Origin: Silene conica
Taxonomy: Eukaryota > Streptophyta > Magnoliopsida > Caryophyllales > Caryophyllaceae
Assembly (NCBI GenBank): GCA_029255685.2
Contig: CM055319.2
Coordinates: forward strand, 17,387,247-17,451,246
Direction of reading: 5' to 3'
Length of the DNA stretch: 64,000 nt
Position 1 is the first letter of the stretch. Each line of letters begins with the position of its first letter. This document shows, piece by piece, positions 10,266 to 20,541 of this stretch. The translations under genes were made by a program, and so were the position numbers. The notes under the pieces were generated by a model. It was not told the origin of the DNA. It did not search any database and saw nothing but the letters and a program-made list of their open reading frames with translations.

Positions 10266-10774
10266 TGTCGCGTGATGGGATATGTGTTAAGTTCACCTCT
10301 GGACCCATTACGTGTTTTGTATGTCGCGTGATGGGATATGTGTTAAGTTCACCTCTGGACCCATTACGTGTTTTGCTTGTGGCGTGTCAGGATATGTGTT
10401 AAGCTCACCTCTGGACCTGACACGTGATCGGTTGTCGTACACGGGGTTTGTGTTAAGTTCACCTCTGGACCCAGTGTGCGATAGCTGTGTATTGGGATAT
10501 GTGTTAAGTTCACCTCTGGACCCAATACTTGTTTGTAGCATTGAGATATGTGTTAAGTTCACCTCTGGACCCTTTGCTTATGGATGATTAGGGATATGTG
10601 TTAAGTTCACCTCTGGACCCTTTTCTTGAAATGTATGTATAGGGATATGTGTTAAGTTCACCTCTGGACCCTTTACTTGAATTGCATGTTGGGATATGTG
10701 TTAAGTTCACCTCTGGACCCGACATTGTTTGGTAGTGGGATATGTGTTAAGTTCACCTCTGGACCCATTGCTAG
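10266..10774 (+). repeat. Hairpin array in A 5' LTR (10 units)
   Basis: Ten copies of a core like GGATATGTGTTAAGTTCACC followed by TCTGGACC, at 40-60 bp spacing. The bases flanking each core differ from unit to unit but are often complementary to each other: CGTGTCAGG (10383-10391) with CCTGACACG (10416-10424), and GTATTGGG (10489-10496) with CCCAATAC (10521-10528). Other units pair with one or two mismatches or G-T pairs. The array is present in every A, B and C LTR in the window. Confidence 0.85.
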
Positions 10775-10871
10775 TGTTTATGGATGTTTATATCTGCTTG
10801 CCTAGAGATTTGTACAGTGCCAGACATGCATGATGAAGTTGATGATTATGTTAATCGAGTTATAGTTTGTT

Positions 10872-10889
10872 CATCCAAGGCATTGGATG
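10872..10889 (+). other. Perfect short hairpin downstream of the array
   Basis: CATCCAA and TTGGATG are separated by GGCA. The same hairpin is kept in the B LTR near 24764, in the A 3' LTR near 45259 and, reversed, in C near 14790. Confidence 0.7.
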
Positions 10890-11296
10890 ACTCTTTGATC
10901 GGTTTCATAAATAGTTGGACTGAAAGACCCCCCGACTGGGTAACCAGTAGGGAAACCGGCTCTCCTTCCAAACGGTTTATGAAGTTGGTTGAGAGCCGTG
11001 CATTTGAGTTTGCATGATAGTATGAGATCAGTTATGGAGATATTGTTATGCTTCACATGTTTATATATGTTGGAGTATTCTGTTCGCTTTACTTGTTACG
11101 TGTCGTTACAAAAGGTGGCTAGGAGAACTCTAGTCACTCCCCACTGATTGTGGCGTACATGTTTTCATGTATGTAGGTACATGCAGGATTGGACGGGGTT
11201 CACTTGAGAGCTAGCGAGTGATGATCCTTATCATCTTTTGACTTACACTTCATCGATTAGCTAGACTCATAGTTTTGATACATTTCATGTTTTGGT

Positions 11297-11322
11297 GCCT
11301 GTAGGGATGTTCCATCCCAGGC
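11297..11322 (+). other. Conserved hairpin near the LTR 3' end
   Basis: GCCTG...CAGGC encloses GGATG-TT-CATCC. It is conserved in the A, B and C LTRs about 190 bp before the LTR end. It may lie near the RNA 3' end or in U5; the role is unknown. Confidence 0.6.
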
Positions 11323-11509
11323 TTTGTATATATTTTGGTTTTCGTACTTAGAACTGTTATACTTATCTATTTTGTTTATATCAGTTTCAGTTTACGTTTC
11401 AGTTTTTAATTCACCTCGCATGATGTTTATGTTTAAAAAGTTTTAAATTCCGCTGCATTTTTAGTACTTTGTGTGTTTTATATTTCCGCTTTCGCAAGGG
11501 GTTTTACAG

Positions 11510-11522
11510 TTGGTATCAGAGC
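11510..11522 (+). other. Element A primer binding site (initiator tRNA-Met)
   Basis: TTGGTATCAGAGC lies one base after the LTR end. Confidence 0.9.
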
Positions 11523-11673
11523 ATTATTGCTCCCGACGCACTCATGTGACCCCAACCTTAACTTGACCAAATAAACAAATAATGAATGAGAGATGGGTAG
11601 ATCTAAGGATTTATATTGTAGTCTATTTGCGAATGCTAATTGCTAAGTTAACACTTGTTTTCTCTTTTGAAGG

Positions 11674-13232
11674 ATGGTGATAACCACGGCTGCTGAGAAC
11701 ACTATAATGCAAGCACTTCATCAGTTGCTTGAGAACTAGAGACAGCAAGCAGGGACTGTTCCACTTCCTCCACCGCCAGGCAATGAGGCTAATCGTCCTG
11801 GTAGCTTCTCTTGGATAGCATCCCAGATGTCCAGGAGCCACGTGAAGACTTATGGAGGCGAGGTTGATCCGGTAGCTCTTACTGAGTGGTTCCGTGAGAT
11901 GGAAAAGAGCTTTACTATGTACTCGGTGGTTAGAGAGGATAGAGTGCGGCTAGCCACTCACTTTTTGACCCTAGAGGCCGGTAGATGGTGGGCATTGACC
12001 GGACCGACTTTCATTCTTGATCCTTTGTTCGATTGGGAGGCTTTTAAGGATAAGCTCGAGACGAGATTTTATCCTAAGGAGCTTAGATCGCAGAGACTTA
12101 AGGAGTTCATGGACTTGAAGCAGGGTAAGATGTCCGTTCAGGAGTACACCGACAAATTTAACCAGCTTGCACATTTCGCTTCGAAGTTTGTCAGGGATGA
12201 GGCTGAGAGAGTTTACTTATATCGTGGGAAGTTAGGGCCGCGCATCGAGAGTATGGTTCGCCGTGACTCGACTTCTTTTGTGGAAGTATATGATGATGCT
12301 ATTTGGGCCGAGAGTTCCATTCGTGCCATAGATGCTGAGACCCGAGCTGCTACTTCTAGTGTGACTTCTCACCAGAGATCAGTTTACCAGGGGAAGAGAC
12401 CGTTTGTTCCTTCTACTTCTTCGCCTTCTTCTCAGAAGAAGCGGTTTGAGAGGTTCTCTGCTCCGGTTGCTAAGACCATTGTTCACACCGACACAGCTGC
12501 TAGTGTTTGCCACCGTTGTGGTAAACCATCTCATCCGGGTTTTGACTGTTTCAAGAATGCCTATAAGTGTTTCACCTGTAATGGATTTTGGCATCGATCT
12601 TATGAGTGTCCCGAGAGGAGCACCGCACTTGGCAAGGCTGCCACAGCTGCTGCAGTGACAATAGGAGGAAAGCCGAAGGGGAAGATCTTCGTGATGACTA
12701 GGGCTGAGGTTGAGGCTCATCCAGATATTGTGGCTGGTATCTTTTCTGTACTTGGTGCTGAGTGTCTTATTTTGTTTGACACTGGAGCTTCTTTATCATT
12801 TATATCGACTCAGTTCGCAGACCGTTTAGCTCTTGAGTCTTCATCGGTTGAGGAGACTTCGATTTCCTTACCTTCTAGAGACGTGTTTTCCTGCTCTTCG
12901 TCCCATAGGGATGTTCCGATTATTATTGGTCAAGCCACATTTCCAGCGGACTTACTGAGATTCCCTGTCGAGGAATTTGACATTATCCTCGGTATGGATT
13001 GGTTATCGCGATACCATGCTCGCTTCGAGTGTCGCGACCAGAAAATCTGCTTGGGGAGTTCTTCAGGAGTTCGTGTTTCCTATAGGGGAACTCGCCCTAA
13101 AAAGGGTGTTCGTGTTATTTCTTCGATGAAAGCATCTCATCTTCTTAGGAAGGGTTGGCAAGCCTTCATGTGTGTTGTTTCAGCTGCAAAGCCATAGCTA
13201 CCGAAGCTTGAGGATGTAGCCATTGTTCGTGA
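11674..13232 (+). pseudogene. gag-pro: Element A Gag-protease, broken by stops and by insertion of B
   Basis: The likely start is the ATG at 11674. A TAG at codon 22 (11737) is followed by a clean frame from 11827 to another TAG at 13195, beyond which the frame stays readable up to the B insertion at 13233. Counted from 11827, residues about 15-150 resemble the Ty3/Gypsy capsid region (WFREMEKSF, ARWW-like RWWALTG). Two CCHC knuckles follow: CHRCGKPSHPGFDC (about 228) and CFTCNGFWHRSYEC (about 248). An aspartic protease has its catalytic DTGAS at about 318 and an ILGMDWL strand near 395. Both breaks are single-codon stops, so the copy is recently dead rather than heavily eroded. Confidence 0.85.
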
Positions 13233-14181
13233 TGTAACATCCCGTATTTTCGTAAAATCTAATTTAATCGTTTTTAGATTATTTTATGTAATAAAATAAT
13301 ATGTTAATAATTTATTTCAAAGATTTTAATTTAATGAGTAAGATCCGTCTTAAGAACCTCAAGTTCTTAAGACGAATATACACTTGGCAAGGTTAAGTTC
13401 CCGACTCAAATACCCGTTTTAATATACAACCCGTTCTTTTAATACGGAAAGGACAGCTCACTTGTACCCTTAAAAACCTCAATGTCGACATAACTCCTTC
13501 CTCAAGACTTCTTTCTATAGTAAACACAAAACCTCCTAAAACCTCCATTGTTAAGCTTTTCTTTTGAGAAATTCTTCATCATCCGTCGATCAAATCAAGG
13601 TAAAAATATCATTTTCGGAATCCTCACTCGATTTCCAACCATCTATCACTTTAGTTTTCCATTTCTTTCACTTCGAAAAATCTGTCCGTTTTGGTAAGGA
13701 ATCGTTTCTGTCCTAAATTCTGTTTTCTTTGTTTGTAGGAGTGGGCTTAGACGATCCGGAGGTCGATAGCTACTTGGTTGAGGAGGATCTATAGCCGGAA
13801 AAGCTTGAAAGGTGACGATAATGAGATAACTCGGCCTTTATGTGTATATTAGCATGTTTGTTGTGTTATCTTGTTTAGCTTCTGATTTTATTGATGTTCA
13901 TTGTTCAAAGGACATAGTAACATGTTTAGGATGTTTAATACGTGAAGAATTCATGTTCTAAGATGTTGTTTTGTGTTCTTAAGTTCATTTTCAGTTTTTC
14001 ATAAATTGCGACGGATACTTGCTAAATTCGTTTGAGGATTGTTATGGGACTTGTTTGCTGCTAGATAGGATGTAATTCAGGATTAGTAATGTTGGGTAAA
14101 CATCATGTGTAGCAATTTTGAAGTTTGTAGGTCGATTTATGAAGTTTTCGATATGTTGCGATTTTGCGAAATCCCGTTACA
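13233..14181 (+). repeat. Element B 5' LTR, first part
   Basis: It starts TGTAACATCCCGTATTTTCG and matches the start of the 3' LTR at 37259. It is broken by C. The last five bases, TTACA (14177-14181), are repeated at 23478-23482 as C's target duplication. Confidence 0.9.
13739..13794 (+). CDS. Conserved 18-codon acidic tail frame in B 5' LTR
   Basis: The candidate micro-exon, after a putative 139 bp intron (13600-13738, acceptor TTTGTAG), reads GVGLDDPEVDSYLVEEDL and then stops. An in-frame TAA lies in the intron, so only a spliced RNA could extend this frame upstream. See the A copy for the comparison. No ATG is evident in the preceding exon. Confidence 0.35.
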
Positions 14182-14919
14182 TGTAAAACCCCTCACGAAA
14201 GCGGAAATATAAACATACAAAAGTACTAAAATGCAGCGGAATTAAAACTTTTTAAAGATAAACAACATGCGAGAAGTCTTAAACTGAAACGGAAACTGAA
14301 ACTAAAATAAAACCAAAATAGATAAGTAACAGTTCTAAGTATCAAAACAAATATGAACAATAGCCTGGGATGGAACATCCCTACAGGCTCCAAAACAACT
14401 GTATCAAAAGTCTAAGAGTCTAGCTAGGCGATAGGGTATAAGTCATATGATGAAGGATCATCACTCGCTAGCTCTCGTGTGAACCCCGCTCCAACCTGCA
14501 TGTACCTACATACATGAAAACATGTACGCTACAATCAGTGGGGAGTGACTAGAGTTCTCCTAGCCACCTTTTGTGACAACACGTAACACATAAAGCAATA
14601 CAGAATACTCCAACATATAACCACATGTGAAGTATAAACATCTCATCAACTGTCTCAACTAACATGCGATACTAATGCATAGCTCTCACCCAACTTCATA
14701 AACCGTTAGGAAGGAGAGCCGGTTTCCCTACTGGTTACCCAGTCGGGGGGTCTTTCAGTCCAACTATTTATGAAACCGATCAAAGAGTCATCCAATGCCT
14801 TGGATGAACAATACTAAAGTCAAACATAAGACTCAACAACTACAACATCTTAACATCCATAAACACATCTGTCTCTGATCCGATACCATCACTAGGCAAG
14901 CAGACAAATTCAGCAAGTA

Positions 14920-15485
14920 TAAGGTTCAGCGGTCAACTTAAGACATAACCTACATACCAAAACATTCAGCAAGTAAGAAGGTTCAGCGGTCAACTTAAGA
15001 CATAAACTAATTACCAAAACATTCAGCAAGCAAGGACTCAGAGGCCAGCTTAAGGCATGGACCTGCCAATCAGCAAGACACTAGACTCAGCGGCCAACTT
15101 AAGGCATAGACTAGCATCCAAAAGTAAAGGACTCAGAGGCCAGCTTAAGGCATGTCCCTTCACCACATCACAAGGTACTAAACTCAGAGGCCAGCTTAAG
15201 GCATGTTCTAGCACCAAACATCTGCACTCCGGGTGAGGCGTTACGACCTAAATGCCCCGTTGTGCAGCTGCTCTACTCGTCAGACTCAGAGGCCAACTTA
15301 AGGCATGTTCCAACGCGATCACAATCATACATGTCTGGGCTCAGAGGCCAGCTTAAGGCATATCCCAGACACGACAAACATACACATATAGGGCTCAGAG
15401 GCCAGCTTAAGGCATATCCCCATATATGGCAAACAACTCACGTATTAAGCTCAGAGGCCAGCTTAAGGCATACCTTAATACGCAT
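14920..15485 (-). repeat. Hairpin array in C 3' LTR (about 10 units)
   Basis: On the plus strand the core is like CTCAGAGGCCAGCTTAAGGC, the reverse-complement relative of the A/B core. Unit-specific arms pair: TGTCTGGG (15332-15339) with CCCAGACA (15364-15371), and CGTATTAAG (15441-15449) with CTTAATACG (15474-15482). Spacing is 40-60 bp. Confidence 0.8.
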
Positions 15486-15759
15486 CAATACAATTTCATC
15501 CAAGTTTATGAACTAATCTATAGTTCTATTTTCTTAACCTCTAATCAACACTTAATTGATCCCGGGAACTAAGTTGAGGGAAAACCGGTTACCCGACCGG
15601 GGGGTCTCTATCCTCACTCCATTCCCGAACCCAATATAGTGTCGCCCATCCTCCGGGGACCTCAAACATACATCAAAGGTATTAGGAACGAATTTCAATC
15701 AAAACCGATCAACCGTTTAAAAGTTATAAACAAATTACGATTTTCAAATTATAACCTAT

Positions 15760-16150
15760 AGGGGCCCCCAGCCGGTCGGCAGGCAGCCGGTCGGCCGGCT
15801 GGTGGTCCTCTTAGCCTACACTCTTCTTTCAAAATAACACAACATAAGGACTCCCAGCCTGTCGGCAGGCAGCCGGTCGGCCGGCTGGGAACCCCTTCCT
15901 AGCCTTCGCAAATCTCGTAACCCAATCCCAAATGCACTCCCAGGCGGCTGGCAGGCGGCCGGTCTGCCGGCTGGGATCCCTTTCTAGTTTAAGGTTTTTC
16001 GCAAAATACCACAACACAAGGGACTACCAGCCGGTCGGCAGGCAGCCGGTCGGCCGGCTGACAGTCCTAAGGCCAAAATATTACAAAACACGCAAAAACA
16101 CAAAGACACTCTCAGCCGGTCGACCGGCGGCCGGTTGGTCGACCGGCTCA
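15760..16150 (-). repeat. GC-rich palindrome array in C 3' LTR
   Basis: Five units of CCAGCCGG...CCGGCTGG type at about 80 bp spacing, homologous to the arrays in A and B. Confidence 0.8.
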
Positions 16151-16542
16151 GAGAGCCTGATACGTAATACGCGATTTTCCAGCCCCTTTCTAAACAACAC
16201 AAATCGACACAAATTCCTCAAAATTACTACAAGCAAGTTTACCCAACATTATTAATCATCCAATACTACTTCCTAGCAGCACATAAATCCCATAAAAATC
16301 CTCAAAACTGTTATAACATGTATCCGTCGCAAACATGAGATTTTTCATAAAAATAACCTATGAAAGCAAGAACACCAACAAGCATGATTTCATCATAATA
16401 AAGCATTCCTAAGCATGTTACTAAGTCCTTTGATCATTAAACATTAATAAAAACAGAAACCATCACAAGATTAACAACAAAAGTGCTAATATTCACAAAT
16501 AGGCCGAGTTTCTCATTATCGTCACCTCTCAAGCGATTCCGG

Positions 16543-16596
16543 CTAAAGATCCTCCTCAACCAAGTTGCTAACACCCTCTGGATCGTCTAAGCCCTC
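16543..16596 (-). CDS. Conserved 18-codon acidic tail frame in C 3' LTR
   Basis: On the minus strand it reads EGLDDPEGVSNLVEEDL and stops, preceded by a TTTGTAG acceptor-like site. In C the corresponding exon 1 edge places a TGA in this frame, so C could not extend the frame upstream as A and B can. The C copy at 22915-22968 in the other LTR is the same. Confidence 0.3.
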   Translation of the reverse strand, partial: EGLDDPEGVSNLVEEDL

Positions 16597-17106
16597 ACCT
16601 ACAAACATAAAAACCGAGTTTTAGGACAGAAAACCGATTCTTACAAAATGGACAGATTTTTCGGAGTGAAGGAAATGAAAAACTAAAGTGATAGATGGCT
16701 TGGAAATTGAATGAGGATTCCGAAAATGTTATTGTTACCTCAAATCGATGAACGGATGATGAAGAATTTCTCAAAAAGAGATGAATAAAATGGAGGTTTT
16801 GTGAGGATTATTTTTTTACAGTGAAGGGAGTTGTGAGGGGATGAAGATGTCGACTAAAAGGGGTTTTAAGGGGGTTTATGGGTTGTCCTTTCCGAGTCAA
16901 TAAAACGGGTCGGACACTTGAACGAATATTTAAGATACGAGTTTAAGTTTGCCAAGTTTGTATTCGTCTTAGGGACTTAAGGTCCTTAAGACGGATCTTA
17001 CTTATTAAATTAAAATATTTTTAAATAAATTATTAAAATATTATTTTATTACGAAAAATAACTTAAAACGCTTAAATTAGATTTTACGAAAATATGGGCT
17101 GTTACA

Positions 17107-18994
17107 ATCACTCAATCTTCATAAAGTTTCGTCCTCGAAACTCGAGAAGTAGGTACCAAAACAACCCTAACGTTCAGAACATATCAAGCGGGTTATGCTA
17201 ACCCAAAACTTTATCTTGCAAAAAGGTTTCAAGAAATAAAAGGTTTCAAGGCACAAGTCTTGTCAATGGATATCGGGATTCTCGTTACGTATTCAAGAGT
17301 CCATCATTCCAAATCTGAGACAAGTCCCAAAATTAAATCAGCCAAAATTCGAAATTTAGGTCGATTCGGTGTTGATGGGCACAATACGGGTTATCAGACG
17401 TCTCCAATAACACGTTCTAGTGGCAATCAACGCTGGAGTCTGCCAAATTGTAAAATATCCTGTTCTTCAAAATCATGTTTTCTTCCAAATTAACCTTTAT
17501 TTCTCAAATTTTTGAAGAGTACAATGGTAACCATGACTAAAAGTTGCTTCTAACGGAAGAGAAGCAGTTTCAACTTTTTAAAACAATTAAGCTTTTTCCA
17601 AAAACAATGGATTAAAAGTCAACAATTGGGAAACAAGTTCCAAAACAGACGTTTGAGAGCGCGGAAACAGTCGCAGAGCTTATTTTTGATACGAAGGCTT
17701 AGGGGTTTCAAGCCTCGCAGCTGTAAGGACACAAAAAGGAGGGTTGAAGGAACGGAACACTCAAGTCGAAGGTTAAAGAAGATGGTAACCTTTGCCACAC
17801 ATGGGTGCACTAACCGCTTAATTCACAATCAAAACATCCTTTCGACGATCCCTAGTATACCCCAAAAGGCGATTCCAGTAACCACAATGCTCACAATGGG
17901 TTCACGATCCCTATTACCCCTATCTCATCCACAAAACAAGGTATTCCTCAACAAGAAGGTTTCCAAAACTCCGAACCGAAACTCTATTACCATAACAATG
18001 AATCCTCAAAACTCAAGATATAGCATTCACTACCCTCTAACCTTAAATTCTGACCGTTCGATCCTAGCAACCTATTTCGCAAGGTTCAATATCTTAAATT
18101 CCCAAATTATAATCACAATGAGCCTTCAAAACAAGATCTTATTAGGGTATCAACTTCCAAGTCAGGCACGTCTATGACGGGTCCTCAAGACTAGACCTCA
18201 AAACGATTCGAATCTCAAGGTTCCTCGAAGTCTAAAGAAACATTATCCTTTCCATGATTTATTCCTCAAAAGTTGAGATAACTCATCTCAGATAGTTCCC
18301 AATGACGATTCAACCAAACTCTTAGACTACTTAACTCATGTGATACATCTGCTAGACTTGTATCACAGTCCATAATAACCATACTCACATCAACGCGTTT
18401 CTGGACTTACATCTCTCAACAAATCGTTCCTTCTCAAACCGATGGTGTATCCTAAATTTTCCTTTAAGCCTCTCATTAGATAAAAGCTAAGGTCCATTAA
18501 GTAACTTAAGATCAACCACTCAGTCAATTCCACAAGTTCTTGTAAATGTTCCAATGTTCTCACACCGTTACTAACAATTCTCGTTCCTCAAATTCAAATA
18601 GCATTAGCTTGACTCATTCAATTATCAGGCAACGTCAGTACCTTTATCATATTCCTCGAAATCAATCTTTACTCTAAGTTCCTCGAGATCCTCAAATGGA
18701 CATTCCAAACTCACCATTATCCATGACTCAGCTAGATTCTCGCACTTAAGTTCCATTAAAGGCCGTGTATAACACTCTACCTAGCACAATTATCTCATCC
18801 TTCCCTTACTCTTCAAATTAGTAACATAATAACTCTAGGGTTACCCCACACGTATTCAGCAAGCTCCTTAGGTTTCTCTTCAAGTAACAACACTCTCCAA
18901 ATCACGGTCTACAACTAATTCCAAGAGGTTTCCAAGTTCATCTATGGTAGGTTACCGCACAAGGTATTTCAGGGAGACAAGTTATCAGGTTGAG
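17107..18994 (-). other. Element C non-coding interior and polypurine region
   Basis: The end next to the LTR holds the reverse of the A/B polypurine region (TTTCGTCCTCGAAAC near 17129-17143). The remainder has no gene; the open frame at 17626-18177 on the plus strand has no recognisable domain. Parts resemble B's interior, for example around 18560-18620 (GAGGAACGAGAATT on the minus strand against GAGGAACGAGAGTT at 35714). Confidence 0.6.
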
Positions 18995-20371
18995 TCAAAA
19001 GGAGATGAAGACAGATTCCAAGAAGATTAACAGGAATCTAAGGGAGGAGGTTAAGATCTTAGCAGTCACGAGCATATCAATCATAAGTAAGACAGTAGGC
19101 AAGAACATACCAGTAAGTGGGTCGGGATGAACTCCAGTCTCAGCTTGGTCCTGAACAGTTCTGGCTCCACTGGTCTCAGCCTCTAGGTCGGTAGTGATGG
19201 CTCTGTCGAGGGAGGTCTTCCTCTCGGGGCACTCGAAGAAGCAGTGTCCAGGCTTCTTGCAGGTGTAACATAAATAAGGATCACCGCTACAGGTAACTCT
19301 AGGATGAAGGGCTTTGCGACACTTGAAACACTCTAGGGGAGCTTCTGTCGAGGGTTCCACGTCTCGATTCCGGGAAGTCTCAGGGTCAATGGTGATAGCT
19401 CGGTTGACGGCGTCATTCTCTACGCGGCACTCGAAAGAGCGATGCCCAAATCCCTCGCAGGTAAAGCATTGATGCGGGTTGCCATGGCAGTCAAGTCCAA
19501 GATGGAGATCCTTGTGGCACTTGAAGCACTTAAGGGGAACGTCCGATGGGAGGCTCATGCTCCGGATTTGGGAAGTCTTAACTCTCTGGGGCTTCTTGTT
19601 CTTCTGGGGACACTTCCTCTTTCCAAGAGGAGAGGAGGCAAGAGGGCTAAGAGGTCTCCTGCTTCGGCATCTATGCAAAGGCGGTCGAGGAGGAGAGAAA
19701 GCTCCAGCTCTCTCACAATAGATCTCATAAGGGTCCTCCGCTCGCAAGACACTGTAGTAACTCTGGAAGTAAGAAGTCGGGTCACCACTGGCTACACTCC
19801 TAGTCTCAGCATTAAGCTTGCTCCGAAACAGATAGGCTTTGTCTTCTTCTCTCTCAACTAGCTGTGGGACAAAGTGGATCAGCTCCTCAAATTGATTGGT
19901 GAAGGCTTGAACAGAAAGGGTCCCTTGGCGAAGGTTCATGAATTCGGTCATCTTATCTTGGCGGATGTCCTTATGGTAAAACCTCATGCCGAGAAGAGTC
20001 TTGAAACGACTCCAAGTGAAAGTAGGGTCACGAGTAGCAGGAGCACTGATCGTCAACCACCAACTCCTAGCCTCACGAATTAAGAACTGTGATGCCACTC
20101 GGGTCTGATCCTCAGGTCGAACGCCATAAATCATGAAATTCCTTTCCATGTCAAAGAACCAAGCGGTGAGGGTCGCAGCACTGGTCTCTCCGTCGAATGT
20201 CTTAGCTGCATTCCTCCACATCTGAGTGATAATCCAAGCCAATCCCCTAGGTTGGTTACTTCCCGAGGTTGGAAATGAAGAAGAAGGCATAGATGACCTA
20301 GCTATGCAATCTTGGAGGTCTTGAATGATGGCTTGTGTCTTAGCATTCTCTGCATCGGTTGGCTCCGTCAT
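18995..20371 (-). CDS. gag: Element C Gag with four zinc knuckles
   Basis: An intact frame of 458 residues. About 55-200 is a Ty3/Gypsy capsid region (LTAWFFDMERNF, EARSWWLTI, FMNLRQGTLSVQAFTNQF), aligning with A Gag. A basic, serine/proline-rich linker follows. There are then four CCHC motifs where A has two: CFKCHKDLHLGLDC (about 282), CFTCEGFGHRSFEC (about 302), CFKCRKALHPRVTC (about 348) and CYTCKKPGHCFFEC (about 368). The second pair resembles the first, so the pair was probably duplicated. The last 30 residues are hydrophobic and probably read into non-coding DNA. An intact gag without any enzyme suggests selection on Gag in a trans-mobilised element, which is inference. Confidence 0.85.
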   Translation of the reverse strand: MTEPTDAENAKTQAIIQDLQDCIARSSMPSSSFPTSGSNQPRGLAWIITQMWRNAAKTFDGETSAATLTAWFFDMERNFMIYGVRPEDQTRVASQFLIREARSWWLTISAPATRDPTFTWSRFKTLLGMRFYHKDIRQDKMTEFMNLRQGTLSVQAFTNQFEELIHFVPQLVEREEDKAYLFRSKLNAETRSVASGDPTSYFQSYYSVLRAEDPYEIYCERAGAFSPPRPPLHRCRSRRPLSPLASSPLGKRKCPQKNKKPQRVKTSQIRSMSLPSDVPLKCFKCHKDLHLGLDCHGNPHQCFTCEGFGHRSFECRVENDAVNRAITIDPETSRNRDVEPSTEAPLECFKCRKALHPRVTCSGDPYLCYTCKKPGHCFFECPERKTSLDRAITTDLEAETSGARTVQDQAETGVHPDPLTGMFLPTVLLMIDMLVTAKILTSSLRFLLIFLESVFISF

Positions 20372-20527
20372 TCTTCAATCATAAGAGAGTAAATCGTTAG
20401 ACGTATTCTTAACAAGGCACAAACAGACTACAATATAAGTCCTTAAATCTACCCCATCTCTCATTCATTATTTGTTTATTTGGTCAAGTTGAGGTTGGGG
20501 TCACATGAGTGCGTCGGGAGCAATAAT

Positions 20528-20540
20528 GCTCTGATACCAA
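20528..20540 (-). other. Element C primer binding site (initiator tRNA-Met)
   Basis: The minus strand reads TTGGTATCAGAGC one base after the LTR end. It is identical to the A and B sites. Confidence 0.9.
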
Positions 20541-20541
20541 C

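Larger units (their letters stand above)
8684..11508 (+). repeat. Element A 5' LTR (2.8 kb, first ~19 bp missing)
   Basis: It matches 43052-45895 throughout. Compared with the 3' LTR, which begins TGTAACAGCCCGTATTTTTA at 43033, the first bases are absent, so this LTR lacks its 5' terminus. It contains in order a putative intron and short frame (9026-9222), a GC palindrome array (9605-9975), a hairpin array (10266-10774) and further foldbacks (10872-10889, 11297-11322). It ends GGGGTTTTACA. Confidence 0.85.
14182..17106 (-). repeat. Element C 3' LTR
   Basis: 2925 bp. On the minus strand it begins TGTAACAGCCCATATTTTCG and ends GGGGTTTTACA. It matches 20542-23477 with scattered substitutions. 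It contains a hairpin array (14920-15485), a palindrome array (15760-16150) and the short conserved frame (16543-16596). Confidence 0.9.

Noticed and set aside
10312-10587. Open frames over the hairpin arrays on both strands, rich in repeated VLSSPLD or RGELNTYP
   Set aside because: They are translations of the tandem core. Unit lengths vary and frames break in other copies.
10266-10774. CRISPR-like repeat-spacer array
   Set aside because: Repeats with variable spacers superficially fit, but this is a plant LTR with no cas genes, and the variable parts are complementary arms rather than independent spacers.
11510-11522. tRNA gene suggested by the TGGTATCAGAGC motif
   Set aside because: Only the complement of the tRNA 3' end is present, immediately after LTR ends. 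These are primer binding sites.
17626-18177. 183-codon plus-strand frame in the C interior
   Set aside because: It is antisense to the element, with no recognisable domain, and the matching region of B is not open.
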